Shown here piece after piece: positions 27,912-38,183 of a stretch of 64,000 nt of DNA. This DNA comes from Lachnospiraceae bacterium. Its GTDB lineage: Bacteria > Bacillota > Clostridia > Lachnospirales > Lachnospiraceae. The translations under genes and the position numbers were made by a program. The stretch is from positions 1 to 64,000 of the forward strand of contig SVFI01000012.1 of NCBI GenBank assembly GCA_015056905.1, in the 5' to 3' direction. The notes beneath the pieces were generated by a model, which ran no database searches, was not told the origin of the DNA, and saw nothing but the letters and a program-made list of their open reading frames with translations. The stretch's first letter is position 1. Every line of letters starts with the position of its first letter.

Positions 27912-29743
27912 ACATCCTCCTCAAACTGCGAATTGTAAAGCTGTGCATAAAAGCCATCCGCAGCCAAAAGCTCATCGTGTTTTCCCTGTTCTATAATATC
28001 GCCGTCCTTCATGACCAAAATCCGGTCGGCGCCGCGAATCGTAGAAAGTCTGTGCGCAATCACAAAACTCGTTCTTCCGCGCATCAGATTGTTCATCGCT
28101 TTCTGGATACGCACCTCGGTTCTCGTATCGACAGAACTCGTTGCCTCATCCAAAATCAAAATTCGGTTGTCCGCAAGAATTGCCCTTGCAATCGTAAGAA
28201 GCTGTCTTTGTCCCTGCGAAACATTCGTCGCATCTTCATTGAGCTCCATACGATATCCTCCCGGAAGTGTGCGGATAAACCGGTCCGCATGGGCAGCTTT
28301 TGCCGCCGCAATCACTTCTTCATCCGTCGCATCCAGACGTCCGTATCGAATATTTTCCATAATGGTACCTTTAAAAAGCCATGTATCCTGTAGCACCATA
28401 CCAAACTGCTCTCTGAGCTCACTCCGGTTAAAATCCTTAATATTGTGACCATCAATCAGAATCGCACCGCTGTCCACATCGTAAAACCGCATCAAAAGTT
28501 TCACTATCGTAGTCTTTCCTGCACCGGTCGGTCCGACAATCGCAATCGTCTGTCCCGGCTCCACATCCAGACTGAAGTTATGGATGATGGTTTTATCTTT
28601 ACTATAGCCGAAGCTGACATTCTCGAAGCGGACGCTTCCTTCTATCCGGACATCCTTCACCGGATTTTCGACAAATACATCCTCCTCTTCTTCCTCGAGG
28701 AATTCAAACACTCGCTCTGCCGCAGCCGCCATAGATTGCAGCATGTTAAATACCTGCGCCACCTGCGTCACCGGCTGTGTAAAGTTTTTCACATATTGAA
28801 TGAAGGACTGGATATCTCCGACAGCTATGGCTCCCTGCGCAGCCAAAACACTTCCCGATACCGCGACACCGACGTATCCCAGATTTCCGACAAATGCCAT
28901 AATCGGATGCATCATTCCCGAAATAAACTGAGATTTCCACGCCGATACAAACAGTTTTTCGTTCGTCTCATCAAAATCATGAAGCACATCTTTTTCTTTG
29001 TTGAACGCCTTAACAATATTGTGACCGCTGTACACTTCCTCAACCTGTCCGTTAATCTCTCCGAGATATTTTTGCTGGTCAACAAAGTATTTCTGCGATT
29101 TTTTGATGACCAGTCCCATCATAATTCCCGAAACCGGAAGCATGACAAGCGCAATCAATGTCATGAGCGGACTGATGGAAAGCATCATAATCAGTACTCC
29201 GACAAGCGTTGTCACGGAGGTGATGAACGTCGTAATACTCTGATTTAGGCTCATACCGAGCGTATCAACATCATTTGTGATTCTGGAAAGAACCTCTCCG
29301 ACGGTTTTGGACTCAAAATACTTCATCGGCATACGATGAATTTTCTTTGAAATTTCATCACGGAACCGATACGTCATCTTTTGGGATACCGTCGTCATTA
29401 TCCAGCCCTGGCAAAATGCCATAAGAGAACTGAACAAATACAAAAGCAGTGTCAGAAGAAGAATCTGTCCTATTTTTGTAAAATTGATACTGCCTGCTCC
29501 GCTGACTTTGGCCGCGAAACCGTTAAAAAGCTCTGTCGTTGCCATACCGAGAATTTTCGGACTGATAATATTAAATACCGTGCTCGCTGCCGCAAACAGC
29601 ATAACCAGCACGAGCGCAAGCTTATACCGACTCACATACGCAAGCATCTTTTTGATGGAGCCTTTAAAATCTTTTGCCTTTTCTACAGGTGCCCCCGGCG
29701 GTCCGGGTCTTCTCCGAGGTCTGTTTACTCTTACTTCACTCAT
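27905..29743 (-). CDS. ABC exporter half-transporter (consensus ATPase site partner)
   Basis: 612 aa, membrane domain (six helices, about 35-340) fused to an ATPase domain. Walker A GPTGAGKTT, signature NVSQGQRQLL, Walker B ILILDEATSSVD with the catalytic glutamate, and the switch IAHRLST are visible. The proline-rich start (PRRRPGPPGAPVEK) is cytoplasmic. Its ATG overlaps the stop of the preceding half-transporter, so the two form a heterodimeric exporter of the multidrug/lipid class. Substrate unknown. Confidence 0.92.
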   Translation of the reverse strand: MSEVRVNRPRRRPGPPGAPVEKAKDFKGSIKKMLAYVSRYKLALVLVMLFAAASTVFNIISPKILGMATTELFNGFAAKVSGAGSINFTKIGQILLLTLLLYLFSSLMAFCQGWIMTTVSQKMTYRFRDEISKKIHRMPMKYFESKTVGEVLSRITNDVDTLGMSLNQSITTFITSVTTLVGVLIMMLSISPLMTLIALVMLPVSGIMMGLVIKKSQKYFVDQQKYLGEINGQVEEVYSGHNIVKAFNKEKDVLHDFDETNEKLFVSAWKSQFISGMMHPIMAFVGNLGYVGVAVSGSVLAAQGAIAVGDIQSFIQYVKNFTQPVTQVAQVFNMLQSMAAAAERVFEFLEEEEEDVFVENPVKDVRIEGSVRFENVSFGYSKDKTIIHNFSLDVEPGQTIAIVGPTGAGKTTIVKLLMRFYDVDSGAILIDGHNIKDFNRSELREQFGMVLQDTWLFKGTIMENIRYGRLDATDEEVIAAAKAAHADRFIRTLPGGYRMELNEDATNVSQGQRQLLTIARAILADNRILILDEATSSVDTRTEVRIQKAMNNLMRGRTSFVIAHRLSTIRGADRILVMKDGDIIEQGKHDELLAADGFYAQLYNSQFEEDVC

Positions 29744-31848
29744 GCCTTACCGCCTCCTTTCAGTTCTGATTCCGAAAGCTGCGAACCGGCAATTTCGCGA
29801 TATGCTTCGCAGGAAGCAAGAAGCTCCTCGTGTGTTCCGATTCCCTCAATGTTACCGTCCTCAAGCACAATAATCTGGTCTGCATGCAGAATCGTACTGA
29901 TGCGCTGTGCCACAATAAGCACGGTTGCATCCTTTGTCTTCTCCTTCAGAGCACGACGAAGCGCCACATCTGTCTTATAATCAAGTGCCGAAAAACTATC
30001 ATCAAACAGATAAATCTTCGGCTGTTTTGCAATCGCTCTTGCGATGGAAAGTCTCTGTTTCTGTCCACCCGACACATTGCTTCCGCCCTGTGCGATTGAG
30101 CTGTCATACCCATCTGTTTTTTCTTCAATGAATTCTGTCGCCTGAGCTATCTTAGCCGCCTCCGTCATCTGTGCATCCGTCACATGTCCACCTGCAAACT
30201 TAAGGTTGGAGGCAATCGTTCCTGAAAAAAGAACACCTTTCTGAGGCACAAATCCAATCATATCGCGAAGGGATGACAGTTTGGCATCACGCAAATCCAC
30301 CCCATCTATCGTAATCTTGCCCTCCGTCACGTCATAAAACCGCGGAATCAGGTGAAGAAGCGTCGATTTTCCGCATCCCGTGCTTCCGATAATCGCTGTT
30401 GTTTTCCCCGGCTCGGCGGTAAATGAAATATGCGTAAGTGCATTTTCATCTGCCCCTTCATAACGGAAAGATACATTGTCAAAACAAAGAATTCCTTTGC
30501 ATTTTTCCTCCGAAAGAACAACCGGTTCTTCTTTGTCCGCAATACTGCTCTTTAGTGTCATCACTTCTTCGATACGTCCTGCTGCCACTCCGGCTCTCGG
30601 AAGCATGATGGACATCATAGTTATCATTAAAAAGGACATAACAATCATCATTGTATAGGTGATAAATGCCATCAAATCACCGACCTGCAGATTGCCTAGG
30701 TCAACCCCTTTGGCTCCGAACCAGACAATTGATACAGAAATAGCGTTCATAATGAGCATCATTCCCGGCATCATAAAGTTCATAACACGATTCGTAAACA
30801 GCTGTGTCTTCATCAGTTCCCCGTTTGCACCGGCAAATCGTTTCTCTTCGTACTCCTCACGACTGAACGCACGGATAACGGAAAGACCGGTCAGAACTTC
30901 TCTTGATACAAGATTCAGCTTATCCACAAGTGTTTGCATAATTTTAAATTTCGGATTCGCAACTGCAACAAGGCTTCCTATCAGACATAAAATGGCAATT
31001 ACCGCCACAACTATAATCCATCCGAGCCCCGTTTTCGTGCGCGAAACCATGATAATACCGCCGATTCCTACAATAGGTGCATACAACACCATGCGCAGAA
31101 ACATGGTGGAAACCATCTGAACCTGCTGTATATCGTTCGTACTTCTCGTAATGAGGGAAGCCGTCGAAAAATGATTGATTTCATTATTTGAAAAATCCAC
31201 TACCTTATGGAACACCTGATTGCGGAGTCTTCGACCGATTCGAGCGCCGCATCTGGCAGACAAAAGTCCGATAAAAATAGCTGCTGCCATTCCGACAACC
31301 GCATAGAGAAGCATAACTCCGCCCGTTTTGAGGAGGTACTTCATCTGATACTCCTCCGCATCAATTCCTGCTCGCGCATGTTCCTGCGCTGCCAGTGCAT
31401 ACGCCTGCTGCAGCACAACCGATTCCGATATCTCCTGCCCCTCAAAATTCGGCGCGGAAACTTCTTCCACTGCTGTCATCATTGCGGAGAGCAAGTAATC
31501 GTCAAGCTTTTCCCTATTTTGTTTTCCGAAATCATTGAGTACATAAATGCGTTCCTGCTTATCGTACGTGTAAGAACTCTCCAGCAGTACATAGCGATCT
31601 GAAATCATTCCATTTGAGCCGTCATCCTCTGTCACATACAAAAGCAGATTAAAAAAACGTCCGTAGTTCTCCTCCGACATCGCATCGGGCGACACATACT
31701 CAATGCCCTTTTGCATGATTCCGACATCAACGATGTCGGATGTGTAATTCGGAAGCATCAAATCACAGTACGCCTGCACCATCAGCAAAAGAATAATTGC
31801 AAGAACCGTTTTCTTTTCCGTCCACAAATTTTTGAAAATCTTAATCAA
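29740..31848 (-). CDS. ABC exporter half-transporter with degenerate ATPase site and large outer insertion
   Basis: 702 aa. Helix 1 (about 15-35) is followed by an insertion of about 130 residues between helices 1 and 2, predicted outside the cell, then the usual five more helices. The ATPase part has Walker A GSTGCGKST, a normal signature NVSGGQKQRLS, but Walker B IYLFDDSFSALD with Asp where the catalytic Glu should be. A degenerate half of this kind is known in heterodimeric exporters. The start is TTG at 31848, supported by AAAGGA nine bases upstream. Confidence 0.9.
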   Translation of the reverse strand: MIKIFKNLWTEKKTVLAIILLLMVQAYCDLMLPNYTSDIVDVGIMQKGIEYVSPDAMSEENYGRFFNLLLYVTEDDGSNGMISDRYVLLESSYTYDKQERIYVLNDFGKQNREKLDDYLLSAMMTAVEEVSAPNFEGQEISESVVLQQAYALAAQEHARAGIDAEEYQMKYLLKTGGVMLLYAVVGMAAAIFIGLLSARCGARIGRRLRNQVFHKVVDFSNNEINHFSTASLITRSTNDIQQVQMVSTMFLRMVLYAPIVGIGGIIMVSRTKTGLGWIIVVAVIAILCLIGSLVAVANPKFKIMQTLVDKLNLVSREVLTGLSVIRAFSREEYEEKRFAGANGELMKTQLFTNRVMNFMMPGMMLIMNAISVSIVWFGAKGVDLGNLQVGDLMAFITYTMMIVMSFLMITMMSIMLPRAGVAAGRIEEVMTLKSSIADKEEPVVLSEEKCKGILCFDNVSFRYEGADENALTHISFTAEPGKTTAIIGSTGCGKSTLLHLIPRFYDVTEGKITIDGVDLRDAKLSSLRDMIGFVPQKGVLFSGTIASNLKFAGGHVTDAQMTEAAKIAQATEFIEEKTDGYDSSIAQGGSNVSGGQKQRLSIARAIAKQPKIYLFDDSFSALDYKTDVALRRALKEKTKDATVLIVAQRISTILHADQIIVLEDGNIEGIGTHEELLASCEAYREIAGSQLSESELKGGGKA

Positions 31849-31871
31849 AGTTCCATATCCTTTCTCACGCT

Positions 31872-33116
31872 TTATGAGCGATAGTCACCGTTAATTTTGA
31901 CATAATCGTATGTCAAATCACAGCCCCATGCGGTAGCCTGCGAGTCTCCGTCATGAAGTGATACGCGAATGTAAATCGTGTCCGCAGAGAGAACTTCCTT
32001 TGCGAACTCCTCCGAAAATTCAACGCCGGCACCGTTTCTGCACACGGCAATGCTTCCGTTTTCCGACGCAAGGTCAACATCCACCTTTTCAATCGAAAAA
32101 TCCGCATCCGCATATCCGATGGCGCAAAGCACACGTCCCCAGTTTGCATCCTCCCCAAACATCGCACATTTAAACAGCGGAGAACAGATAACACTCTTTG
32201 CAACGATAATAGCCGTATCCACATCTTTCGCCTCGCTGACACTACACTCAAGGAGCTTTGTCGCACCCTCGCCGTCCGCAGCCAGCATTCTTGTCATATT
32301 CATCAGCACAATATAAAGTGCGTCTTTAAAAATTGCATAATCTTCATTTTCTTCGGTAATACAAGCATTTCCCGCAAGTCCGTTTGCCATTACCGTCAGC
32401 GTATCATTCGTGGAAGTATCTCCGTCTACGCTCAGGCAGTTGTACGTAATCTTTACAATCTCATTGAGTGCCTTTTGTACGAGAGATGTCTCAATCGCAA
32501 CGTCCGTTGTTACAAAGTTGAGCGTTGTCGCCATATTCGGATGAATCATTCCGCTTCCCTTTGCCATTCCGCCAAGGCGACAGGTCACGCCGCCGAGTAC
32601 AAACTCTACCGCCACTTCCTTTTTCACTGTATCCGTCGTCATAATCGCAGTCGCCGCTCTCTCATTGCCATCTTCCGAAAGACCTGCTGCCAGTTTTTCT
32701 ATATGTGTCTCAATCGGCTCTATCGGAAGCACCTGTCCAATCACTCCGGTCGAAGCCACAATCACCTCTTCTTTGACGATTCCGAGTGCCTGAGCCGTCA
32801 GCTCACACATTCTCTCCGCTTTCTGCTCACCGTCCGCATTGCAAGTGTTGGCATTTTTGGAATTGACAATAATCGCTTTTGTAATTCCGCCGCTTGCTTC
32901 CAGATTTTTCTTTGTGACAAGAATCGGTGCTCCTTTTACTTTGTTCTGCGTGTAAACACCGGCTGTATGACATGGCGTCTCGCTGTAAACAAGTCCCAAA
33001 TCATTTTTGTCCTTATTCGGATTTAACCCGCAATTTAATCCGTTTGCCTTAAATCCTTTGGCAGCACAAACACCGCCTTCCACAAATGTATATCCTTCTT
33101 TTCCAGTCAGTTTCAT
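31872..33116 (-). CDS. argJ: Bifunctional glutamate N-acetyltransferase / amino-acid acetyltransferase ArgJ
   Basis: Recycles the acetyl group from N-acetylornithine to glutamate in arginine synthesis. 414 aa precursor that self-cleaves at the nucleophilic threonine in KGSGMIHPNMATTLNF (about residue 197). SVDGDTSTNDTL and the ending ATAWGCDLTYDYVKINGDYR are family blocks. AGAGAGG precedes the ATG. It is isolated: no argB, argC or argD is in the window. Whether it also makes acetylglutamate from acetyl-CoA cannot be read from sequence. Confidence 0.96.
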   Translation of the reverse strand: MKLTGKEGYTFVEGGVCAAKGFKANGLNCGLNPNKDKNDLGLVYSETPCHTAGVYTQNKVKGAPILVTKKNLEASGGITKAIIVNSKNANTCNADGEQKAERMCELTAQALGIVKEEVIVASTGVIGQVLPIEPIETHIEKLAAGLSEDGNERAATAIMTTDTVKKEVAVEFVLGGVTCRLGGMAKGSGMIHPNMATTLNFVTTDVAIETSLVQKALNEIVKITYNCLSVDGDTSTNDTLTVMANGLAGNACITEENEDYAIFKDALYIVLMNMTRMLAADGEGATKLLECSVSEAKDVDTAIIVAKSVICSPLFKCAMFGEDANWGRVLCAIGYADADFSIEKVDVDLASENGSIAVCRNGAGVEFSEEFAKEVLSADTIYIRVSLHDGDSQATAWGCDLTYDYVKINGDYRS

Positions 33117-33143
33117 AGTATTTAACCTCTCTTAATTTTTCAT

Positions 33144-35138
33144 TTATTCCGCATAAATAAGTTCTTCCGTGCGGCTCAGCTGATCACTTCGCCCCGCCAT
33201 CTGTGCCACACAAATCCGGTCGTTATCTTCCGGTATGACATCCGATACCATCAGCGTGTTTTTGTTCAGATAAACCGTCTCCTGCTTTTTATCGTTTATC
33301 ATAACCTCACTGTATTCCGTAAAGTTTTCGCCATGCACATAAATACTACCTGCAATGACATCCACCTTACCAATGAGGATTGGCGCAATTCCCATCTGCA
33401 TCTGCGTCGGTTTATACGGATTGATGCCCCCGTATACTTCGCGGTCACCGTAAAGCATATCATACTGCAATGTCTCCAGTTCTTCCTCATGTGTCCGTTC
33501 AATGGAGTACTTTTGATGAAACTTGGTCAGCACTCCCTGATTCATTCCGAGGCGGCCGAACACATAGGAATAAAGCTGATACGCATACAAATCCTTCCTC
33601 GTATTTTTCATGCTCCGCTCTTCCTTCTGCGCGAGATTCGACCAAATCACATACTCCGTCTGAAACAGATTCCCACCGGAAATCTCGTCTTCTTCCATAT
33701 CTATATTCGGGAGATGGTCACCGAACATCACAACAACCGTCGGCTCATCAAATGCATTGAGCGTCGACACCAAAAGCCCCAAAAATGCATCCGTATCGTG
33801 CACCTCATTGATGTAATACTCGTATCCGTTGGCCCTGCCTTCATCTTCCACAGAAAATCCCGACACTGTAAGATGCGGATTTTCCACCTTCTCTGTCGGA
33901 TATTTACCGTGTGGTTGTACGGAAATGGTATAAATAAAATCCTGTTCTTCCGAAGCATTCAGCGCATTTATAATCTGCTGTGTTAATATTTTATCCTTTG
34001 CCCAACCAAGGTCATTATATGTAACACCCTGCATGTACTCTTCACAATCAAAGCAATCGAAACCCAGATTGGCAAATACAAGATTCCTGTCATAAAACGT
34101 GCCCGTGTTATTGTGAATTGCCGTCGTATGATATCCGAGTTTTTTTAAATTATATGCAACAGACTCACAGGTTTCCTCCTGTAAAATCGTCTTGTACGGA
34201 TATTCACCTGCACCGAAATAATCGAGACTCATACCTGTGAGCACCTCAAACTCCGTGTTGGCAGTTCCCGCACCGACACTCGGGACGGTGAGCATTCCGC
34301 TCGGGAAACTTCTCAGCAGCCCGGACCAGACCGGAATCGGATTTTCCGAATACTCCGCACCGTTTACTCTGGATACATTGAAAAATGACTCTATCTGTAA
34401 AAATATAATATTCGGTGTATGTTCCGGTTCTTTGTCTCCCTGCCCTTTGATAGAAGAAAAGATATCCTCCACCGTCTCCTCGCTATATTCCTCCGGCTCC
34501 TCAATTCCACGGTCAATCAAACTTCTCGTAAAACAGTACACATAACCGTTGTCCTCATACGCATCCGGCAGATTGGCAAACTCCGTCTGGAGCGCCCCTG
34601 TTTCATCCCCGACATTCATCAGAAATCCTGTCAATGAAAACAGCGCAATTATCAGTATCATCGCTCCCGAAACATTTCGCTCCTGCGGCTTCATCCGATA
34701 ACCGTAACATGCAATGGCCACAAGAACTGCAACAAGCAGAGAAATCAGCAGAACTATCTGCCATATTTTCAAATAGACATGCATGATACTAAACACCGAC
34801 GTAATCAGCGAAATATCGGTCGCAGCAAGTGGTGTAATGCGGTAAAACAGCAATATGCAGTTGGACACACCGAGCGTCAGGAATACTGCTGTGATAAGAA
34901 GCCATACCAGCCTTCGCCTCCGAAACAAAAACGCAAGCGAATAAACACTTGTCATAATCAGTGCGCTATACATGACAAGAAACGGATGGTCCCACACAAA
35001 TTGCCATCCTTTTACCAGGGAATGTCTTGCCAACATCTCAATCAGTACAATGAGTGCAATCGATATAAGATAGTACTGCACTATTTTTTCAATATATATT
35101 CGAAACACGCTTTTATCAAACTTAAAAAAGGTTTTCAT
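33144..35138 (-). CDS. LTA synthase-like membrane sulfatase with extra C-terminal beta domain
   Basis: 664 aa. Five N-terminal hydrophobic segments (about 20-190) lead to an extracellular alkaline-phosphatase-fold domain: NIIFLQIESFFN (metal Glu), GAGTANTEFEVLTGMS (nucleophile Thr) and VVVMFGDHLPN (metal Asp-His). LtaS homologues polymerise glycerol phosphate onto lipids at the membrane surface. After about residue 580 a short beta-rich tail resembling an IPT/TIG domain follows (VDVIAGSIYVHGENFTEY). GGGAGG precedes the ATG. Confidence 0.88.
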   Translation of the reverse strand: MKTFFKFDKSVFRIYIEKIVQYYLISIALIVLIEMLARHSLVKGWQFVWDHPFLVMYSALIMTSVYSLAFLFRRRRLVWLLITAVFLTLGVSNCILLFYRITPLAATDISLITSVFSIMHVYLKIWQIVLLISLLVAVLVAIACYGYRMKPQERNVSGAMILIIALFSLTGFLMNVGDETGALQTEFANLPDAYEDNGYVYCFTRSLIDRGIEEPEEYSEETVEDIFSSIKGQGDKEPEHTPNIIFLQIESFFNVSRVNGAEYSENPIPVWSGLLRSFPSGMLTVPSVGAGTANTEFEVLTGMSLDYFGAGEYPYKTILQEETCESVAYNLKKLGYHTTAIHNNTGTFYDRNLVFANLGFDCFDCEEYMQGVTYNDLGWAKDKILTQQIINALNASEEQDFIYTISVQPHGKYPTEKVENPHLTVSGFSVEDEGRANGYEYYINEVHDTDAFLGLLVSTLNAFDEPTVVVMFGDHLPNIDMEEDEISGGNLFQTEYVIWSNLAQKEERSMKNTRKDLYAYQLYSYVFGRLGMNQGVLTKFHQKYSIERTHEEELETLQYDMLYGDREVYGGINPYKPTQMQMGIAPILIGKVDVIAGSIYVHGENFTEYSEVMINDKKQETVYLNKNTLMVSDVIPEDNDRICVAQMAGRSDQLSRTEELIYAE

Positions 35139-35204
35139 TCTGCTTCCTCCCGCAGGTTCTTCTAAATGTAACGCACCGTTCTATTATAAAATATATATGA
35201 AAAA

Positions 35205-35236
35205 AAGAAAAGCACTAAGTACATAGCGCTTTTCTT
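35205..35236 (-). terminator. Intrinsic terminator after htrA
   Basis: Stem AAGAAAAGC-A-CTA / TAG-C-GCTTTTCTT; on the minus strand it is followed by a run of T. One bulge per arm. Confidence 0.8.
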
Positions 35237-35245
35237 AATTTTAGA

Positions 35246-36718
35246 TTAGTTTTCAAAGAAATAGCGGAAAAATTCTTCCATTTCATCCATATCAGGCATC
35301 TCATATCCCTCTCCAGGATATTGCTCCCCAGGATACTCCTCTTCCGGAATCTCCTGTCCGCCTCTGTCTTCCTCAGTCTCTCTGTCTGCTTCTTTCTTGC
35401 TTTCTTTCGCCTGCTTGCTGTCCGTGAGCGTAACCGTCACCGTATTTTCCTGATATACGCCGTTGTCGGAACGCATATAAGTCACTTCCACCTGTTCGCC
35501 CTTTTTATAGTATGCAATCATTCCGCTCAAATCCGTTGCACCCGTGATAGAGATTCCGTCAAACTTGGTAATGATATCTCCCTGCTTGATACCTGCATTG
35601 GCCGCTCCGCCGCCTTCTTCCGTGGACTCGACATACGCACCTTTCGGAATACCGTAATGTTCCGTTGCATCCTCCGATACATCCTGTACGGATACTCCGA
35701 GGAATCCCGCCTCATCTCCTGCAAGTTCTCTTGTCTCGCGGTTCATGAGATTATCGAGAATCGGCTGCGCTGTTGAAATCGGAATCGCATAACCCATTCC
35801 TTCCACCAGCTCCGATGCAAATTTGGCAGAATTAATACCAATCAGCTCGCCCTTCATATTCAAAAGTGCGCCTCCGCTGTTTCCCGGATTAATCGCCGCA
35901 TCGGTCTGAAACAGCTTGACATCCAGATCATCAATCTCCACCTCTCTGTCAAGTGCAGAAATAATACCGGTTGTCACACTCTGTCCAAATCCGAGCGCAT
36001 TACCGATTGCCACAACCTGGTCTCCGACCTGCACTTTGGACGAGTCACCGATGACAGCCACCTTGATGGTAGAAAGAATCTCATCACTGATGTCATCGAT
36101 CGGAATCGCAACAATGGCCAAATCCTTTGACGCATCACTTCCCTTTACCTGAGCAGTTACAACTGCATCTTCACTGTCATTAAAACATACGGAAACCTCT
36201 TTTGCTCCGGTCACTACATGATTGTTCGTCGCAACAAGGAGCTCTGTGTCATTTTTACCTACAATAATACCGGAACCTGCACCTTCGCTCTCATACTGCT
36301 GCATACCGAAGAAACTGCGGATTTCATCAATGTTCTTCGTCGTGATGGCAACTACCGAAGGCATACAATTCTGTGTAATCTGCGCGATGGTATTAGACGG
36401 TGCTGCCTCCGGTTCATCCATAGCAGATACCTCATTTTCATCTACGGTCGCTGTCGTCTCAAGTACCACTTCCCTGTCGTCTTTGTCTTTTAAAAATGTT
36501 TTCTGTCCTATAAATGCAATCCCGAGAAAAACAACCCCTGCACACAAGCCAAAGACAAGACCGCCGAGTGCACTTTTGAGCAGCTTGCGCTCCTTCTTCG
36601 GTTTCTTCTGTACTACCGGTTCCTGCACCGGTTGCGGTTCCTCCTGCATGATGGTCTCCGGGACCGGCTGCACATCCTCCTGTATTACATTTTCTTCCAA
36701 TTTATTCTCTTCCAACAT
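35246..36718 (-). CDS. Membrane-anchored HtrA/DegP serine protease
   Basis: 490 aa. A cytoplasmic proline/glutamate-rich head (1-45), one transmembrane helix (about 48-71), a trypsin-like domain with the triad His167 (NNHVV), Asp199 (KDLAIVAI) and Ser281 (NPGNSGGAL), one PDZ domain (about 330-430, AGIKQGDIITKFDG), and a charged C-terminal tail with EEYPGEQYPGEGY. It degrades misfolded exported proteins outside the membrane. AAAGGA lies upstream of the ATG. HtrA genes are often wall-stress regulated, but no such site was identified. Confidence 0.95.
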   Translation of the reverse strand: MLEENKLEENVIQEDVQPVPETIMQEEPQPVQEPVVQKKPKKERKLLKSALGGLVFGLCAGVVFLGIAFIGQKTFLKDKDDREVVLETTATVDENEVSAMDEPEAAPSNTIAQITQNCMPSVVAITTKNIDEIRSFFGMQQYESEGAGSGIIVGKNDTELLVATNNHVVTGAKEVSVCFNDSEDAVVTAQVKGSDASKDLAIVAIPIDDISDEILSTIKVAVIGDSSKVQVGDQVVAIGNALGFGQSVTTGIISALDREVEIDDLDVKLFQTDAAINPGNSGGALLNMKGELIGINSAKFASELVEGMGYAIPISTAQPILDNLMNRETRELAGDEAGFLGVSVQDVSEDATEHYGIPKGAYVESTEEGGGAANAGIKQGDIITKFDGISITGATDLSGMIAYYKKGEQVEVTYMRSDNGVYQENTVTVTLTDSKQAKESKKEADRETEEDRGGQEIPEEEYPGEQYPGEGYEMPDMDEMEEFFRYFFEN

Positions 36719-36786
36719 ATCTATCTGTCCTTTCTTATGTGTTTTGTTCTGAAATGAGAATACCCTCTAATTGTTATGAAAATTTG

Positions 36787-37314
36787 TTAAATTTGTGAAA
36801 AATCTATGTATTTCTTTTCCACCTCAGCAAACGGCTCAAACTTAAATACCGGGAAGCTCTTGATGACCGGCTCACTATCCTGCAGTTTTTCACCCATGTA
36901 GTGTTCAAATTCATAATATAACAGTGTATCATCTACCTCGGAGACCATCTTCTGTTCTTCCTCCGTCAGCTTACTTCCGAGAAATTTTTCATAAATTGCA
37001 TCCTGGAGTATCTTTTCAATCACAAGGTACTTTGGCAGATTCTTCTTGACCGGACGTGTGATGTCGGCAATATACGCCTCGCTCGCATCATGTAAGAGAC
37101 ATGCAAGTGCCAATCTTTTGTCATAACCGCGCGCAACTGCCTCCTCATAGCAATGAATGCAATGTTGTGCCACGGAATAAAACTCCGGAAAATGTCCGTT
37201 CGCTCTTGTCATCAGCGACAGGGAATGGGCAATATCCTCAATCACAATCTGCTCCTTTTTCGGTTTTAACGGTGTAAAATGGATTTTGTTTGATGTTGTA
37301 ATGTAATCAGACAT
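36787..37314 (-). CDS. HD-domain phosphohydrolase (YfbR-like)
   Basis: 175 aa. HD metal motif: histidine in FYSVAQHCIHCYEE, LACLLHDASEAYIADITRPVKK (His-Asp pair near 70) and a distant Asp in SEVDDTLLYYEFE. This arrangement fits nucleotide 5'-phosphatase-type HD proteins. Its start overlaps the last 8 bases of the AraC gene, so they are co-transcribed. Substrate not predictable. Confidence 0.8.
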   Translation of the reverse strand: MSDYITTSNKIHFTPLKPKKEQIVIEDIAHSLSLMTRANGHFPEFYSVAQHCIHCYEEAVARGYDKRLALACLLHDASEAYIADITRPVKKNLPKYLVIEKILQDAIYEKFLGSKLTEEEQKMVSEVDDTLLYYEFEHYMGEKLQDSEPVIKSFPVFKFEPFAEVEKKYIDFSQI

Positions 37315-38065
37315 TTTTCTTCTCTCCCCAATTCATTCTGTAATATTGATTTCTGTATTCCTTCGGCGTAACACCTACACATTCCCGGAACACCTTGACA
37401 AAGTGGCTCTGCGACGAAAACGCAAAGAACGTTGCAATCTCGGAAAAGGAATATTCCGAATATTTGAGCATATTCTGAGCACCTTCTATCTTGCGGTTAC
37501 GAATATAGTCACCGATTCCGACTCCCGTTTCCTTTTTGAACAGACGCGACAGGTAGCTGACATGAAGCCCGCAATGCTGTGCAAGTTGTCCGGTCGTAAT
37601 ACGCTCATGGATGTGGGCATGGATATAATCCACACACAGTACAATGTGCTTGGAGTATATCGTCTCCTTCTTCAGCCTTCGCATACGCTGCGTAAAATCC
37701 ACACACATTCTCCGATGCATCCGGACCAGTTCTTCTTTTTCCTTTATCACATCCGCCTTGCGAATATACATATCGGAAAGTCCGTATGCTGTCTCAATAT
37801 CCATTCCGCCCTCTATGCAAAACCTTGTTATCATCGCAATCGATACGATAATATGGTAGCGGAGGTTATTTACCGGATTGTCCGACAACGTTCCGAATCC
37901 TTCTCCCGAGCCGATGGGATGTTCTCTCATCCACACATCGATTTCCTCGACCTCACCCTGTTTTACCTGTTCATAAAACCGCAACTCCTTTTCATATGGT
38001 GCATGCACTATATTTTGTTCACGCTGCATGTAAAGTCCGATATCCGGGTTTCCTGTTTCTTTCAT
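37307..38065 (-). CDS. AraC-family transcriptional regulator
   Basis: 252 aa. The C-terminal two-helix-turn-helix domain (about 150-245) has HITTGQLAQHCGL-like and SYLSRLFKKETGVGIGDYI, then FSEIATFFAFSSQSHFVKVFRECVGVTPKEYR, a full AraC signature. The N-terminal 140 residues are helical without a recognisable cupin and may bind the inducer. It is divergent from a GH3 glycosidase and probably controls it in response to an oligosaccharide or glycoside. Confidence 0.9.
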   Translation of the reverse strand: MKETGNPDIGLYMQREQNIVHAPYEKELRFYEQVKQGEVEEIDVWMREHPIGSGEGFGTLSDNPVNNLRYHIIVSIAMITRFCIEGGMDIETAYGLSDMYIRKADVIKEKEELVRMHRRMCVDFTQRMRRLKKETIYSKHIVLCVDYIHAHIHERITTGQLAQHCGLHVSYLSRLFKKETGVGIGDYIRNRKIEGAQNMLKYSEYSFSEIATFFAFSSQSHFVKVFRECVGVTPKEYRNQYYRMNWGEKKNV

Positions 38066-38183
38066 AATAAAACACCTTCTTTTATCAAAATTATAATATA
38101 AATGTCACAATTATGATATAGTTTTTTTATTTTTCTGATAGTTTAGTATATAAAGATGTTTTACTACCATTGGAGGTTAAATT

